Assembly: GCF_000737535.1 (NCBI RefSeq)
Contig: NZ_CP006269.1
Coordinates: forward strand, 310,001-374,000
DNA length: 64,000 bases
Direction of reading: 5' to 3'
Source of the DNA: Synechococcus sp. KORDI-100
Lineage (GTDB): Bacteria; Cyanobacteriota; Cyanobacteriia; PCC-6307; Cyanobiaceae
This document shows, piece by piece, positions 1 to 9,942 of the stretch (positions are counted from its first letter, which is position 1; each line of letters opens with the position of its first letter). The notes under the pieces are model-generated. The model saw only the letters and a program-made list of their open reading frames with translations. It searched no databases and had not been told where the DNA came from. The position numbers and the translations under genes are program-made.

Positions 1-2
1 CA

Positions 3-512
3 AAGATTTGGCCCTTTGCGTATTGGAAGATTGTTATTGAGTTTTTGGAAGGGAATGACATGACCATTGGCTTAGTTGGTAGTCCTCCCAGGTTGCAGAC
101 TGAGACCTATAATTCTGGAGATGGAGAAGAGTTTCTTTTAGCGAATAGTTCTTTAATTGATCTACGTGGTAAGACGTCTTTAATCCAATTGGCCGGCGCT
201 TGTCGTGCTGCTCGAGCTGTTATCAGCGTTGATGCAGGACCACTGCATATTGCTGCTGCAGTAGGCACTCCAACCTTTGCCATTGTAGGTAATGATAGTG
301 ACGCGATTGGTGCAAGTCCGATTAGGTTATGGATGCCACGTTGCGATAATGTTTCTCGCTCAGTCTCGCCATATACTTGTGATCGATGTGCATCTAACCA
401 TTTTCGTAACGACGAATGTCTTGTAGACGGTCATCCTTGCATGTCAATGATGTTACCAAATCAGGTGATTAATTGGTTGATCAATACATTCTCACTCATA
501 CAGGAATCATAG
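3..512 (+). CDS. Glycosyltransferase family 9 (heptosyltransferase-like), C-terminal part, cut by window start
   Basis: The reading frame is open from the first in-frame codon at position 3, so the gene starts before the window; the TTG at 45 is not a convincing start. The visible part looks like the C-terminal nucleotide-sugar-binding half of a GT9 enzyme. There is a WPF..W segment, then GLVGSPP, then SVDAGPLHIAAAVGTP, the usual GT9 pattern of D.G..H.A before the donor site. A cysteine-rich tail (CDRC...ECLVDGHPCM) follows, as in many cyanobacterial members. It probably adds a sugar to a surface glycan or lipopolysaccharide; donor and acceptor cannot be told. Its last 17 bp overlap the convergent gene that ends at 496. 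Confidence 0.75.
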   Translation, partial: KIWPFAYWKIVIEFLEGNDMTIGLVGSPPRLQTETYNSGDGEEFLLANSSLIDLRGKTSLIQLAGACRAARAVISVDAGPLHIAAAVGTPTFAIVGNDSDAIGASPIRLWMPRCDNVSRSVSPYTCDRCASNHFRNDECLVDGHPCMSMMLPNQVINWLINTFSLIQES

Positions 513-1410
513 ATAATAATGTTTTTATATGGTTTTCAAAATGTATCGCCATCTCTTTGCTTTTGAAATATTTCCAACATGCGTGATTTCCGATAGCCTC
601 CTCGTGAAATTTTGCTTCACATGCAAAGCTTTGCGCAATCTCTATTGGAGTCGATTCGAATATTTGGTTGATGTATCTACTAAAAAATAAATCTTCGGGT
701 TCGTTGTCGTCTGTTTCTTTACCAAATTTTCCGATTAATTTCTTCATTGCATCTCTGTGTCTAATTGATAAGCCTCCATTACCAACAAGATTTGGATATA
801 AAGATTTATTGGGTTTGTTATGTACCGCGGATTCGTACTTGTAAAAGTTCTTGATTTCGCGATATTTATTTCTTTCGCTGTAAATTTCTATAATCTGCGA
901 AGGTATGAAGGGAGCGCCTAGATATGGCAGTTCAAAATAGAATTCTTGAATTGGCTTGATAATTAATGCGTCTGTTTGACTAATAAGTAATTTATTCTCG
1001 TCAAAGTAATTCCAGAACGATCTGTCTTTGAGCATTTTGCTGTATTCATATATATTATCAATTCTAAAGGATTCTTTGATTTGCTCTACTTCGATAATGT
1101 CAACGTGAATTTTTTCTCCAAGCTTGCCGATCGTATCTTGTGCTGAGCTTTTACTTTGATTATCGCAGACTGCATAAATATGTGTGCCTACGGGACACAT
1201 CGTAGCTGTGTTAGCGATTGTAAAAAGCCATTGGCTATTGATTCTATTGTCGATAATGATCGCACCATATTCGTTATATCCTTTTATTTTAGCATCTGCT
1301 TGAAAATCAATATGTGGGAATAATTGATCGAGAGAAAAAACGCAATGATTGATAAATAGCCTTTCTCTATAGTCTATGATCAGCTTGTGTTTGCTCTCTT
1401 TGTCCATCAT
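496..1410 (-). CDS. DUF5672 family protein, probable glycan-modifying enzyme
   Basis: A 304-aa protein that resembles the DUF5672 family found in glycan clusters. Supporting segments are LLISQTDALI, then LPYLGAPFIPSQ, then a glycine-rich LVGNGGLSIRHR and an acidic EPEDLFFSRY near residue 245. This order (Q.D, GAP, GNGG.S.R, PED.FF) is what I associate with that family, whose fold is thought to be glycosyltransferase-like; the activity is unproven. No signal peptide or membrane segment is visible. Two ATG codons stand in tandem at 1410 and 1407. The start overlaps the stop of the upstream gene in a TAATG arrangement, so the two are probably co-translated. Base composition is clearly AT-rich compared with the housekeeping genes downstream. 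Confidence 0.6.
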   Translation of the reverse strand: MMDKESKHKLIIDYRERLFINHCVFSLDQLFPHIDFQADAKIKGYNEYGAIIIDNRINSQWLFTIANTATMCPVGTHIYAVCDNQSKSSAQDTIGKLGEKIHVDIIEVEQIKESFRIDNIYEYSKMLKDRSFWNYFDENKLLISQTDALIIKPIQEFYFELPYLGAPFIPSQIIEIYSERNKYREIKNFYKYESAVHNKPNKSLYPNLVGNGGLSIRHRDAMKKLIGKFGKETDDNEPEDLFFSRYINQIFESTPIEIAQSFACEAKFHEEAIGNHACWKYFKSKEMAIHFENHIKTLLSMIPV

Positions 1411-2282
1411 TATTTTCCCAGAGTTGTAGTTTCGAAACTATGTCTTTGCCATAGGTTGTCTTGATGACGAACCATTAGGAATCGGTAATGCTCTGGTACT
1501 GGCTTCATAATTTTAAAGACTGGTAGTAGTAATCCGCTTGCAGCTTGCTCTAGAGGCCCTGAAAGTGTAAAGTCAGATACCCAATTCTTTTCTGTCCAAT
1601 AGTCTCTTAGCTTGAGTGCTTGATGTTGTGTTAGGAAATAACAGCCTGAATGAGGGTTGGTTGCTCTATAAAACTGTTTATCACCAAGTGGCCACGGGAT
1701 CGTGATCTTTTCACCCGTATCCCAGAATAAATCTGGCCGTCCACCATCTGGATCTCCAGAAAGGATGACATCTCCACGTCCTGGAATTGTTTCGCATCGA
1801 TGTGGCAAAAACGACAAGCTACCACCACTGCCATTGATCAAGTAATGAATTTTTTGAAAGAATTCTGTGTCTTCAATAACTAAATCATCCTCCATGTAGC
1901 AAATCATGTCATATTCGTGGGCTTGTTCAATGATACTTCGTGAGGCAACCATTGGCATTTGCTTGGCATCCTCTAGTTCGATGTTTACGATATTAATTGC
2001 TTTATTCTCTATTAGATTCACTGCTAAACTTTTTCTCAAGTCTGTATAGACTTGGAACGTTAGATCGACTCCCATTGGTGACGTTAAAGCGCGAGTAGTT
2101 ATTTGCTTGCGAAAGCCTAAGGATGCGTGGATCCAATGTTCTCTTTGATGTCTTATGCGGTTTCCTTCAGTCGCCAGTGCTAACGCGTTTGTTTTTAGCT
2201 TGCGCTTACTTTCACTTTCTGATGAATAGACTGAATCTTTTTTTGGAGAAAAAATGTGTGGGATTCCTATTAATACTTTCAT
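1410..2282 (-). CDS. Probable glycosyltransferase, family not recognised
   Basis: I chose the ATG at 2282 (about 290 aa, starting MKVLIGIPHIF). The longer frame to 2321 would overlap the upstream gene and adds residues with no family look. The N-terminus resembles the first beta strand of a GT-A or GT2-like enzyme. An acidic MICYMEDDLVIED segment around residues 126-138 looks like a DXD metal/nucleotide site. The C-terminal half contains NPHSGCYFLTQ and SGPLEQAASGLLLP, which suggests an acceptor-side domain. No membrane segment is seen. It lies in a minus-strand run sulfotransferase, this gene, DUF5672 with almost no spacing, so it likely acts on the same glycan. AT-rich. Confidence 0.55.
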   Translation of the reverse strand: MKVLIGIPHIFSPKKDSVYSSESESKRKLKTNALALATEGNRIRHQREHWIHASLGFRKQITTRALTSPMGVDLTFQVYTDLRKSLAVNLIENKAINIVNIELEDAKQMPMVASRSIIEQAHEYDMICYMEDDLVIEDTEFFQKIHYLINGSGGSLSFLPHRCETIPGRGDVILSGDPDGGRPDLFWDTGEKITIPWPLGDKQFYRATNPHSGCYFLTQHQALKLRDYWTEKNWVSDFTLSGPLEQAASGLLLPVFKIMKPVPEHYRFLMVRHQDNLWQRHSFETTTLGK

Positions 2283-2287
2283 CGTCT

Positions 2288-3091
2288 TTAACTTAGTGAA
2301 AGCCAGTCTTTGCAGTCCCAATCTAGCATTTTTTCGATGGCTTCAATTTCCTCTCTGTAAACGTCCTTAAGTGAATTGAGTGTTGCAACTGGCGCTGTAT
2401 GTGGAATCAAGTTTTCCAGGCCTGCTTTCTTTCCCGCGTGACTAATCTCTGCTCGCCATGACGGTATGTGAAGTTTTTGTAGAATTTTCTGTGGCGAAAC
2501 TCCCAGAAATTTGTAGGTTTTATTCAATACAGTTTCTGGTTGGTCTATAAGGTCATCTTGCTTGATGATCAACATTTGATCTCTGGGAAAAAATTGCCAG
2601 GCTCTTCTTAGTTGTTCAGTATAAAATCCTCTGCTGAGATAGGATTTAACTCTATCTTGAAGCGGTAACGCACCTCTGCACCGGATTTCTTCTTGAGCCA
2701 AACTTAAGGGAAGCTCATCTGTTTCTCTTCCGCGAAGGCGTTCCATTCTCCAATTTGCGTATGCTCTCGTGATTGGGTTCCTTAGGATTGCAATCAAACG
2801 CATTTCTGGGTTGTACTTCCATATTCTTTCGATCGCTGGCTTCCACCATAAGCTGACAGGTGTTGCCTCTCCCATTACTTTTGTTTGCTTGCTTGGTATG
2901 AAAAAATGTTCTATCTCGTTGTCAATTTTATTAATTCCCTGATCGCTCCAATCTCTTGTTTCATTGTCGAAGAGATGGAGCTCTTTCGTTTCTGCGATTG
3001 AAATTTCAGGATGGCACCCTAGATAACTGTGAAAAGCGCTAGTTCCACTCTTTTGAGCGCCACAGATGACGAAGTTCATCATCGCCTGCAT
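2288..3091 (-). CDS. Sulfotransferase domain protein
   Basis: A PAPS-dependent sulfotransferase by motif. The 5'-phosphosulfate loop is VICGAQKSGTSAFHSYL near the N-terminus, and the 3'-phosphate-binding region is LIAILRNPITRAYANW about 100 residues later. The frame is open to an ATG at 3142, but the family normally begins just before the loop. ATG 3091 has an AGGAA a few bases upstream and ATG 3082 is a close alternative, so I prefer 3091 (267 aa). No transmembrane anchor is visible, so it is probably cytosolic and acts on a lipid-linked or nucleotide-linked glycan; the acceptor is unknown. It heads the minus-strand cluster and diverges from the GT4 gene across about 110 bp that must hold both promoters. 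Confidence 0.8.
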   Translation of the reverse strand: MQAMMNFVICGAQKSGTSAFHSYLGCHPEISIAETKELHLFDNETRDWSDQGINKIDNEIEHFFIPSKQTKVMGEATPVSLWWKPAIERIWKYNPEMRLIAILRNPITRAYANWRMERLRGRETDELPLSLAQEEIRCRGALPLQDRVKSYLSRGFYTEQLRRAWQFFPRDQMLIIKQDDLIDQPETVLNKTYKFLGVSPQKILQKLHIPSWRAEISHAGKKAGLENLIPHTAPVATLNSLKDVYREEIEAIEKMLDWDCKDWLSLS

Positions 3092-3203
3092 TGTTCCTTG
3101 TCCTGATCTAATGTATTGTATTGCATTTATCCGCAACTTCAACGTTCATTGATGGCCTGTCAGTGATCTTGCTATGTCAGATATCCTCTCTTGAGGCACG
3201 CTC

Positions 3204-4517
3204 ATGATTGATCCTCGGCTTTCAGGTCCCCCTGAATCTTTAAATCATGTTGTTCAAGTTTTGAATTTATGGAGAAGTGCTGATCAGTCTTCTGCTTTGC
3301 ACTATATAGATCAACTTAGTCCTATTGAATTTGAAAAATCAGCTCTGCTTTTTGAGTTAAGATGTCGTTGTCATGGCTTTGTTGGTCCACGTCTTCTCGT
3401 TGATGGTCTTTGGTTTGTTCGATCTTATGGCGGTATATCTAGGGTTTGGGAGCAAATTTTGCAAACCTTGTCCATCCCTGGAATGTGCTTTCCGGACGCT
3501 CCTGTCTCCATTATTGATCGCCATTCATGTCTAGCTATTTCTGATCGCTTTCCTCAGATGATTGGCTCAAGTGTTGATCCTCTTAATTGGTGTTTACTTC
3601 CAGCTGTCTCTGATGAAAATAGTGTTCTTTGTTCCCAAAACGGCGCTGATGTCTTTGTCTCCAGTTGGATTAGCTCTTCTGGCCACAAAAAACCTGTATG
3701 CAGCGAGTTGGCACTTGTTCATGATTGCATTCCTGATCGAATGCCTGATCTTGATCCATCTCTCAGGAGTTTGCGTCGACGCTGGCTAGTGGGCGCATCT
3801 GATCATTTGGCTGTCTCTGCCTCGACCGCAGCCGATCTATCTCAAGTTCTAGGCCATCAATCTTCTTTTTGTTCGTGGTGTCATCCATGTACGATTGATG
3901 GTTTTGATAAGTCTTTCCCTTCTGTAGAGATTCAGTCTCAACTTTTTGCGCAGCTTGATCTCCCCGCTCCCTATGTTTTGTTGCCGGCTACTGCTGGTAT
4001 TGGAACCTACAAAAATCCAGAACTTCTTTTATCGGCATTGTCTGATTGTCGCCTTGGGCAGGTTCATCTTGTGTTGTGTGGACGTTCCTCTTTGAGACAT
4101 GTGGATTCGTTCTGTCGTTTTCATCCGTCACTGGAAGGCAGGGTTCATGGACGTGTTTTTAACGATTTTGAACTTCGGCTGGCTTATCAAGGTGCTCTTG
4201 CTGTTGTTGTGCCCAGCCGATTTGAGGGTTTCGGCCTCCCGGTGATTGAGGCACTTGCTGCGAATAGCGTTGTGATTACCACCGATGTTCCTGGTCTTCG
4301 GGAGGCAGCTTCTGGAGCCGTCCCAACTGTCGGCAGCGGTGACCCCCAAGCTTTAGCTGATTGGCTCTCGCTTCTCCTCGATCCAAGCTCATTGGCCTGG
4401 CTTCGTCGCCACCTCGAGCGACGTCGACGTCGACGAATGTCCCAGCTCCACCCGGATCTCTTGGGCTTGTCCCTTTTATCCAAAGCAAGACGTCTGGCTT
4501 CATCCCTGTCTCGGTAG
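3204..4517 (+). CDS. Glycosyltransferase group 1 (GT4 family)
   Basis: A 437-aa GT-B enzyme. The C-terminal Rossmann domain carries LVLCGR, then GRVFNDFELRLAYQGALAVV, then SRFEGFGLPVIEAL at about residues 336-349, the E.....E motif of GT4 retaining glycosyltransferases that bind the nucleotide sugar. The start at ATG 3204 is supported by a GAGG seven bases upstream. The C-terminus is strongly basic: a tandem CGACGT hexamer around 4420 encodes a run of arginines. That could help membrane association, but it may only reflect the repeat. GC content rises towards the 3' end, so the gene bridges the AT-rich glycan block and the secA side. Donor and acceptor are not predictable. Confidence 0.85.
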   Translation: MIDPRLSGPPESLNHVVQVLNLWRSADQSSALHYIDQLSPIEFEKSALLFELRCRCHGFVGPRLLVDGLWFVRSYGGISRVWEQILQTLSIPGMCFPDAPVSIIDRHSCLAISDRFPQMIGSSVDPLNWCLLPAVSDENSVLCSQNGADVFVSSWISSSGHKKPVCSELALVHDCIPDRMPDLDPSLRSLRRRWLVGASDHLAVSASTAADLSQVLGHQSSFCSWCHPCTIDGFDKSFPSVEIQSQLFAQLDLPAPYVLLPATAGIGTYKNPELLLSALSDCRLGQVHLVLCGRSSLRHVDSFCRFHPSLEGRVHGRVFNDFELRLAYQGALAVVVPSRFEGFGLPVIEALAANSVVITTDVPGLREAASGAVPTVGSGDPQALADWLSLLLDPSSLAWLRRHLERRRRRRMSQLHPDLLGLSLLSKARRLASSLSR

Positions 4518-4550
4518 GCTGCTTTAACGATTTCGGTAGCTCCTGTCACC

Positions 4551-7352
4551 ATGCTCAAGCTCCTGCTGGGTGATCCCAATGCCCGCAAGCTGAAGCGCTA
4601 CCAGCCGATCGTCACAGACGTCAATGTCCTGGAGGAGGACATTGCTCCTTGGAGTGACGACGACCTACGTAGACGTACTGCTGACTTTCGTGAGCGTCTG
4701 GCCAACGCCGGTACTCTCGAGAATCAGCGGCCCGTGCTGGATGAAATCCTCCCCGAGGCGTTTGCAGTGGTACGGGAAGCAGGCAAGCGCGTTCTAGGCA
4801 TGCGTCATTTTGATGTGCAGCTGATCGGTGGCATGGTTCTGCATGAAGGCCAGATTGCCGAAATGAAGACCGGTGAGGGTAAAACTTTGGTGGCCACCCT
4901 TCCCAGCTATCTCAACGCGTTGACGGGGCGTGGTGTTCATGTGGTCACAGTCAACGATTACTTGGCGCGACGTGATGCTGAGTGGATGGGCCAAGTTCAT
5001 CGTTTTCTGGGCCTATCCGTTGGCTTGATCCAACAGGACATGCGGCCTGAGGAACGTCGTCTCAATTACGCCTGCGACATCACCTATGCCACCAACTCGG
5101 AGCTTGGTTTCGACTACTTGCGGGACAACATGGCGGCGGACATCAGCGAGGTGGTGCAACGCCAGTTCCAATATTGCGTGATAGATGAAGTGGATTCGAT
5201 CTTGATTGATGAGGCTCGAACGCCGTTGATCATTTCTGGCCAGGTTGAGAGGCCTCAGGAGAAGTATCAGCAGGCTGCCGAACTTGCTAATGCCCTTGAG
5301 CGTGCCGCCGAAATGGGTAAGGACGGCATTGACCCGGAAGGTGATTATGAGGTAGATGAGAAGCAGAGAAGTTGCACACTCACCGATGAGGGCTTTGCTA
5401 AATCTGAGCAGATCCTTGGTGTCCAGGATCTCTATGACCCTAAGGATCCTTGGGCTCACTACATCACGAATGCCCTAAAGGCCAAGGAGTTATTTGTTAA
5501 GGATGTGAACTATATCGTTCGTGATCGAGAAGCGGTGATCGTCGACGAGTTCACTGGACGGGTGATGCCTGGGCGTCGTTGGAGCGATGGCCAGCATCAG
5601 GCGATTGAAGCCAAGGAATCACTTCCGATTCAACCTGAAACCCAGACCCTCGCTTCAATCACGTATCAGAACTTTTTTCTTCTTTACCCGAGGCTTGCTG
5701 GCATGACGGGTACGGCCAAGACTGAAGAAGTGGAATTTGAAAAGACCTACAAATTGCAGACCACGATTGTTCCAACCAATCGGGTACGTGCCCGCCAGGA
5801 TTGGGCTGATCAGGTCTATAAAACCGAAGCTGCTAAGTGGCGTGCCGTCGCCAATGAAACCGCTGAGATCCACAAGAAGGGTCGTCCGGTGTTGGTGGGA
5901 ACAACTTCGGTTGAGAAAAGTGAGCTACTCAGTTCCCTGTTGGCTGAGCAGGAGATCCCTCACAACTTGTTGAATGCCAAACCGGAGAATGTGGAACGCG
6001 AATCTGAGATCGTTGCCCAGGCCGGACGGGCAGGCGCTGTGACGATTGCCACAAATATGGCTGGGCGTGGGACGGACATTATTCTTGGTGGTAATAGCGA
6101 CTACATGGCGCGCCTCAAGCTGCGTGAGGTGTTATTGCCACGCTTGGTACGACCGGAGGAGGGTCATCGTCCTCCCGTTCCCCTGCAACGCAGTGCTTCA
6201 GCTGGATTTGCGGAGACGCCCATAGCTCTAGCTCCATCCCGCGTCAGCGACAGTCTTTATCCATGTTCATTAGCCGATGATACGGACCAGGTTCTTGGCG
6301 ACCTGGCCCGAGGCTTGGTGAAGGCATGGGGCGATCGAGCGTTGAGTGTGATCGAGTTGGAGGAACGTATTGCGACTGCTGCCGAGAAAGCCCCAACGGA
6401 CGATCCCCATATTCAGGCCCTCCGGGGTGCGATCGCGAGAGTTCGCTCTGAATATGACACCGTCGTGAAGCAGGAAGAAGAGCGCGTCCGTGATGCCGGA
6501 GGTCTTCATGTGATTGGGACGGAACGCCATGAATCCCGCCGGGTGGACAACCAGCTGCGGGGGCGCGCAGGTCGTCAGGGTGATCCTGGATCGACACGTT
6601 TCTTCCTATCTCTTGGGGACAATCTTTTGAGGATCTTTGGAGGGGATCGCGTTGCTGGCTTGATGAATGCCTTCCGGGTGGAGGAAGATATGCCGATTGA
6701 ATCAGGTATGCTCACTCGCTCTTTAGAGGGTGCTCAGAAGAAGGTTGAGACCTATTACTACGACATCCGTAAGCAGGTATTTGAGTACGACGAGGTGATG
6801 AACAACCAGCGTCGAGCTGTCTATTCAGAACGACGCCGTGTCCTGGATGGACGGGCATTAAAAAAGCAAGTTATTGGTTATGGAGAGCGGACAATGAATG
6901 AAATCGTCGAGGCGTATGTAAATCCTGACCTTCCACCAGAAGAGTGGGATCTGGAGCAACTTGTTGGCAAGGTGAAAGAATTTGTTCATCTACTTGAAGA
7001 TCTCACTCCTGATCAGGTGCAGGGCCTTGGAATGGACGAACTGAAGGCTTTTCTCCAGGAGCAGCTTCGTAATGCTTATGACATCAAGGAGGGCCAGATT
7101 GAGCAGCAGCGCCCCGGCTTGATGAGGGAAGCGGAGCGTTTCTTCATCCTTCAGCAGATCGATACATTGTGGCGTGAACATCTTCAGGCGATGGATGCCC
7201 TAAGAGAATCTGTGGGGTTACGAGGTTATGGTCAAAAAGATCCTCTCATTGAATATAAAAATGAGGGATATGATATGTTCCTCGAGATGATGACAAACAT
7301 GCGCCGTAATGTTATCTATTCGATGTTCATGTTTCAGCCTCAGGTGCCTTGA
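4551..7352 (+). CDS. secA: Preprotein translocase ATPase SecA
   Basis: The SecA motor drives unfolded proteins through SecYEG in the plasma and thylakoid membranes. The 933-aa product starts [19 protein letters not shown]. It has Walker A MKTGEGKT at about residues 105-112, [19 protein letters not shown] at about 213, the [10 protein letters not shown] motif near 505, and [13 protein letters not shown] near 670. Relative to E. coli SecA there is an extra segment of roughly 100 residues between [14 protein letters not shown] and [12 protein letters not shown], the cyanobacterial-type insertion in the second nucleotide-binding domain. The C-terminus ends FMFQPQVP with no zinc-binding SecB tail, as expected in an organism without SecB. 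No clear Shine-Dalgarno sequence precedes the ATG. Confidence 0.98.
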   Translation: MLKLLLGDPNARKLKRYQPIVTDVNVLEEDIAPWSDDDLRRRTADFRERLANAGTLENQRPVLDEILPEAFAVVREAGKRVLGMRHFDVQLIGGMVLHEGQIAEMKTGEGKTLVATLPSYLNALTGRGVHVVTVNDYLARRDAEWMGQVHRFLGLSVGLIQQDMRPEERRLNYACDITYATNSELGFDYLRDNMAADISEVVQRQFQYCVIDEVDSILIDEARTPLIISGQVERPQEKYQQAAELANALERAAEMGKDGIDPEGDYEVDEKQRSCTLTDEGFAKSEQILGVQDLYDPKDPWAHYITNALKAKELFVKDVNYIVRDREAVIVDEFTGRVMPGRRWSDGQHQAIEAKESLPIQPETQTLASITYQNFFLLYPRLAGMTGTAKTEEVEFEKTYKLQTTIVPTNRVRARQDWADQVYKTEAAKWRAVANETAEIHKKGRPVLVGTTSVEKSELLSSLLAEQEIPHNLLNAKPENVERESEIVAQAGRAGAVTIATNMAGRGTDIILGGNSDYMARLKLREVLLPRLVRPEEGHRPPVPLQRSASAGFAETPIALAPSRVSDSLYPCSLADDTDQVLGDLARGLVKAWGDRALSVIELEERIATAAEKAPTDDPHIQALRGAIARVRSEYDTVVKQEEERVRDAGGLHVIGTERHESRRVDNQLRGRAGRQGDPGSTRFFLSLGDNLLRIFGGDRVAGLMNAFRVEEDMPIESGMLTRSLEGAQKKVETYYYDIRKQVFEYDEVMNNQRRAVYSERRRVLDGRALKKQVIGYGERTMNEIVEAYVNPDLPPEEWDLEQLVGKVKEFVHLLEDLTPDQVQGLGMDELKAFLQEQLRNAYDIKEGQIEQQRPGLMREAERFFILQQIDTLWREHLQAMDALRESVGLRGYGQKDPLIEYKNEGYDMFLEMMTNMRRNVIYSMFMFQPQVP

Positions 7353-7391
7353 TTTCATTGCGTTGTTCAGTCTCTCAGTGCTGTTATCTGC

Positions 7392-7514
7392 ATGATGAAA
7401 CTTTGGTCAGAAGTCTTTTCTTTTATGTTTGTACCGGGTTTGCGGGTTTACAATGATGCTGTTGAGTTCGGCATATTTCTGAAGTTTCTTGGGCATCCAA
7501 ATCGCACTGATTGA
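7392..7514 (+). CDS. Possible small ORF (40 codons) between secA and the GT2-sulfotransferase gene
   Basis: The 158-bp gap after secA contains an open frame of 40 codons starting with two ATGs (MMKLWSEVFSFMF) and ending RTD. Its TGA overlaps the TTG start of the next gene as TTGA, the geometry expected for translational coupling. The peptide is hydrophobic in its first third and otherwise unremarkable. No clear ribosome-binding site is visible, and a 40-codon frame can easily occur by chance. I do not recognise the product. The alternative is that the gap is simply leader sequence for the downstream gene. Confidence 0.22.
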   Translation: MMKLWSEVFSFMFVPGLRVYNDAVEFGIFLKFLGHPNRTD

Positions 7515-9232
7515 GTTTGGCTTTCATCGCTCCTCCACGGTTTTCGCTCTCTGTAGTGGTTGTGACTTACAACATGCGAAGGGAAGCCCCTCGCACGTTG
7601 TATACCCTTACCCCTTCTTATCAGGGTGTTTCCGGTGATCTGTTTGAAGTCATAGTTGTTGATAATGGATCACAATTTCCAGTTGGTCAGCATGCAGTGG
7701 AGAGTGTTGACTCAGGCTTTCGTTATGTCGAGCTTCCGCCCGGCAATCCATCTCCTGCAGCGGCCCTTAACCATGGTGTTGCTCTAAGTCGTGCACCTGC
7801 TGTCGCCCTCTTGATTGATGGCGCCCGCATGCTCTCTCCAGGGGTCATCCGCTATGCCCTGCAGGCTTTGCGGGTCCATGTTCGCCCGGTGATCAGTACG
7901 TTGGGGTGTCATCTCGGAGCGAAGCCCCAGCAGCAATCCGTGGCTGACGGGTATGACGCGGCGGCTGAAGATGCCTTGCTTGAGTCGGTGCCGTGGCAGC
8001 GCAACGGTTACCGCCTCTTCGACATTAGTTGTTTGGCTGAATCATCGAAGCATGGGGTGTTGTCTCCTTTGGTCGAGAGCAATGCGCTCGTGATGCCGCG
8101 CCAGCTCTTTGATGAACTCGGTGGTTTGGATGAGCGGTTTACGAGTCCAGGTGGTGGCCTGGTGAATTTGGATTTTTATCAGCGTGCGCTTGCGCTTCCC
8201 GATGTTCAGTTGGTGACGTTGCTTGGAGAGGCAAGCTTTCACCAGGTTCATGGAGGAGTGTCTACGGGAACGGAGAACCGCTGGCGTGAGATGTGTGACG
8301 AGTATCAGCGCATTCGCGGGATGGTTTTTGATCCTTATCCGAGGCCATGGCCGCGCAGCGACTATCTCGGACAACTATCTCGATCTTATTTGCCATGGCT
8401 GAAAAGGGCGTTGGTTCTAAGGCGTCGCTTCTATGCCGGTTTCGAGGGAAATCCTCACGTGGGTGAACATGCCCCCTCAAGAAAAAGCTTCGATCAAGCC
8501 ACACGCACAGTTGTGGTGCTTGGAATGCATCGCAGTGGTACAAGTCTTCTTACAGGGACTCTTCAGGAAGCAGGTTTAAATCTTGGGAATGTTGTACATG
8601 CTGCGCCTCACAATCGTAAGGGAAACCGAGAGTCGATTGCAATCAGAACCTTGCACGAAGACCTCTTGCAGCGTTCTGGGGGCAGTTGGCATCAGCCACC
8701 AGATTCAGTGGAGTGGTCACCAGTGCATCAAGCCATGAGAGATTTAATTATCGCTCAGTTTCAAGGGCAGTCAGTTTGGGGATTCAAGGACCCTCGAACA
8801 GTCTTCTGTTTTGAGGGTTGGCTTGAGGTGTTGCCACAGATTCAAGTGGTAGCGATTGTGCGACATCCCGAATCGGTTGCGCGTTCGTTGCAAGCTCGGG
8901 ATGGTTTTTCTCTTGATCAGGGATTCGATCTCTGGTTGCGTTACAACCTTCGCTTGAAATTTTGGTTGGAACAGTTGCCGGTACCACTTCTATACTTTGA
9001 CGAAAATCTTTCCACTTTCCGGGTTCACGCTGCAAGCTTGATTGAACACTTGAAGTTGCCAAGACAATTAAGTGCTGATGATTTGAAATTTGGTGAAGCT
9101 TCTTTACAGCATCAGGCCCCTCGAGGCCTGACTCTTCCAACTGCTGTACGGGATCTCTTCGAAGCCTTGTGTGCTCGTTCCGTCAGCTCTTTTCCGACTC
9201 CCCTAAAAATTCCAAAATCTCCCGATCTTTGA
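7511..9232 (+). CDS. Two-domain glycosyltransferase family 2 / sulfotransferase fusion protein
   Basis: A 573-aa protein with two enzyme-like halves. Residues 12-250 look like a GT2 GT-A fold: [17 protein letters not shown], then [11 protein letters not shown], then [14 protein letters not shown] where a DXD is expected, then [13 protein letters not shown]. The DXD position reads IDGA, so the second aspartate is missing. From about residue 330 a P-loop sulfotransferase domain begins: [18 protein letters not shown], then [12 protein letters not shown], then [15 protein letters not shown] near 445. The only plausible start is a TTG at 7511. The 3' end overlaps convergent cysE by 50 bp. It probably transfers a sugar and a sulfate in building a surface glycan; the coupling is inferred from the fusion. 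Confidence 0.75.
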   Translation: MSLAFIAPPRFSLSVVVVTYNMRREAPRTLYTLTPSYQGVSGDLFEVIVVDNGSQFPVGQHAVESVDSGFRYVELPPGNPSPAAALNHGVALSRAPAVALLIDGARMLSPGVIRYALQALRVHVRPVISTLGCHLGAKPQQQSVADGYDAAAEDALLESVPWQRNGYRLFDISCLAESSKHGVLSPLVESNALVMPRQLFDELGGLDERFTSPGGGLVNLDFYQRALALPDVQLVTLLGEASFHQVHGGVSTGTENRWREMCDEYQRIRGMVFDPYPRPWPRSDYLGQLSRSYLPWLKRALVLRRRFYAGFEGNPHVGEHAPSRKSFDQATRTVVVLGMHRSGTSLLTGTLQEAGLNLGNVVHAAPHNRKGNRESIAIRTLHEDLLQRSGGSWHQPPDSVEWSPVHQAMRDLIIAQFQGQSVWGFKDPRTVFCFEGWLEVLPQIQVVAIVRHPESVARSLQARDGFSLDQGFDLWLRYNLRLKFWLEQLPVPLLYFDENLSTFRVHAASLIEHLKLPRQLSADDLKFGEASLQHQAPRGLTLPTAVRDLFEALCARSVSSFPTPLKIPKSPDL

Positions 9233-9932
9233 GGCTTTGTGCCTCACCACTGAAGAGTTCCCGTGAATTATTCCCTTCTAGAGTCGTAATTAATAAACGT
9301 TGAAGATTTTCAACAGAATTTTCTAGCTCGTCAATTCGTTCCATCAGATTGCGGATCACATTCGCTTCCGCATCCGGCAGGGCTGAGTGGGCTAGGGGAT
9401 TGATGCGCACACCGCTCTGGTGGATCACACGACCGGGGATGCCGACAACGGTGCAGTCTGCCTCCACATCCCTCACGACAACGGAGCCAGCCCCGATTCG
9501 GGTGTTGGCGCCGACTGTGATGGCACCCAGCACCTTGGCGCCTGCACCCACCACGACGTTTTGCGCCAGGGTTGGATGCCGTTTGCCTGATTCTTTGCCG
9601 GTGCCGCCCAGGGTGACCCCCTGATACAGGAGGCAGCGGTGGCCGATCTCTGCGGTTTCGCCGATCACCACGCCCATGCCGTGGTCGATGAAGACGCCGT
9701 TTCCGATCCTGGCGCCTGGATGAATTTCAATGCCGGTGATGCCACGTCCCAGCTGGCTGAGGCATCGGGCGACGAGCTTCAAGGGCAGTTTCCGTCTCCA
9801 CAGCCAGTGACTCAGCCGATGCAGGCTGATGGCATGAAAGCCGGGGTAGCAGAACAGGATCTCGAGCCAGCCGCGAGCGGCCGGATCACGCTCGCGAATG
9901 ATCGCCAGATCGGCGCGAATGTGATCGAGCAT
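9183..9932 (-). CDS. cysE: Serine O-acetyltransferase
   Basis: CysE makes O-acetylserine from serine and acetyl-CoA, the carbon skeleton for cysteine. The 249-aa product has an N-terminal helical part ([15 protein letters not shown]). A left-handed beta-helix of hexapeptide repeats follows at about residues 70-175, including [21 protein letters not shown] and [16 protein letters not shown], which carry the catalytic Asp-His region. A C-terminal extension ([20 protein letters not shown]) looks like a short coiled coil. It lies 10 bp after the GntR-type regulator gene on the same strand, so both may be one transcript. Sulfur supply sits well beside sulfotransferase genes, but that link is only contextual. 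Confidence 0.95.
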   Translation of the reverse strand: MLDHIRADLAIIRERDPAARGWLEILFCYPGFHAISLHRLSHWLWRRKLPLKLVARCLSQLGRGITGIEIHPGARIGNGVFIDHGMGVVIGETAEIGHRCLLYQGVTLGGTGKESGKRHPTLAQNVVVGAGAKVLGAITVGANTRIGAGSVVVRDVEADCTVVGIPGRVIHQSGVRINPLAHSALPDAEANVIRNLMERIDELENSVENLQRLLITTLEGNNSRELFSGEAQSLKDREILEFLGESEKS

Positions 9933-9942
9933 TGCTTGGGCG

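Noticed and set aside
4415-4440. CGACGT hexamer repeat as a regulatory element
   Set aside because: It is short, inside a coding region and simply encodes arginines in a basic tail.
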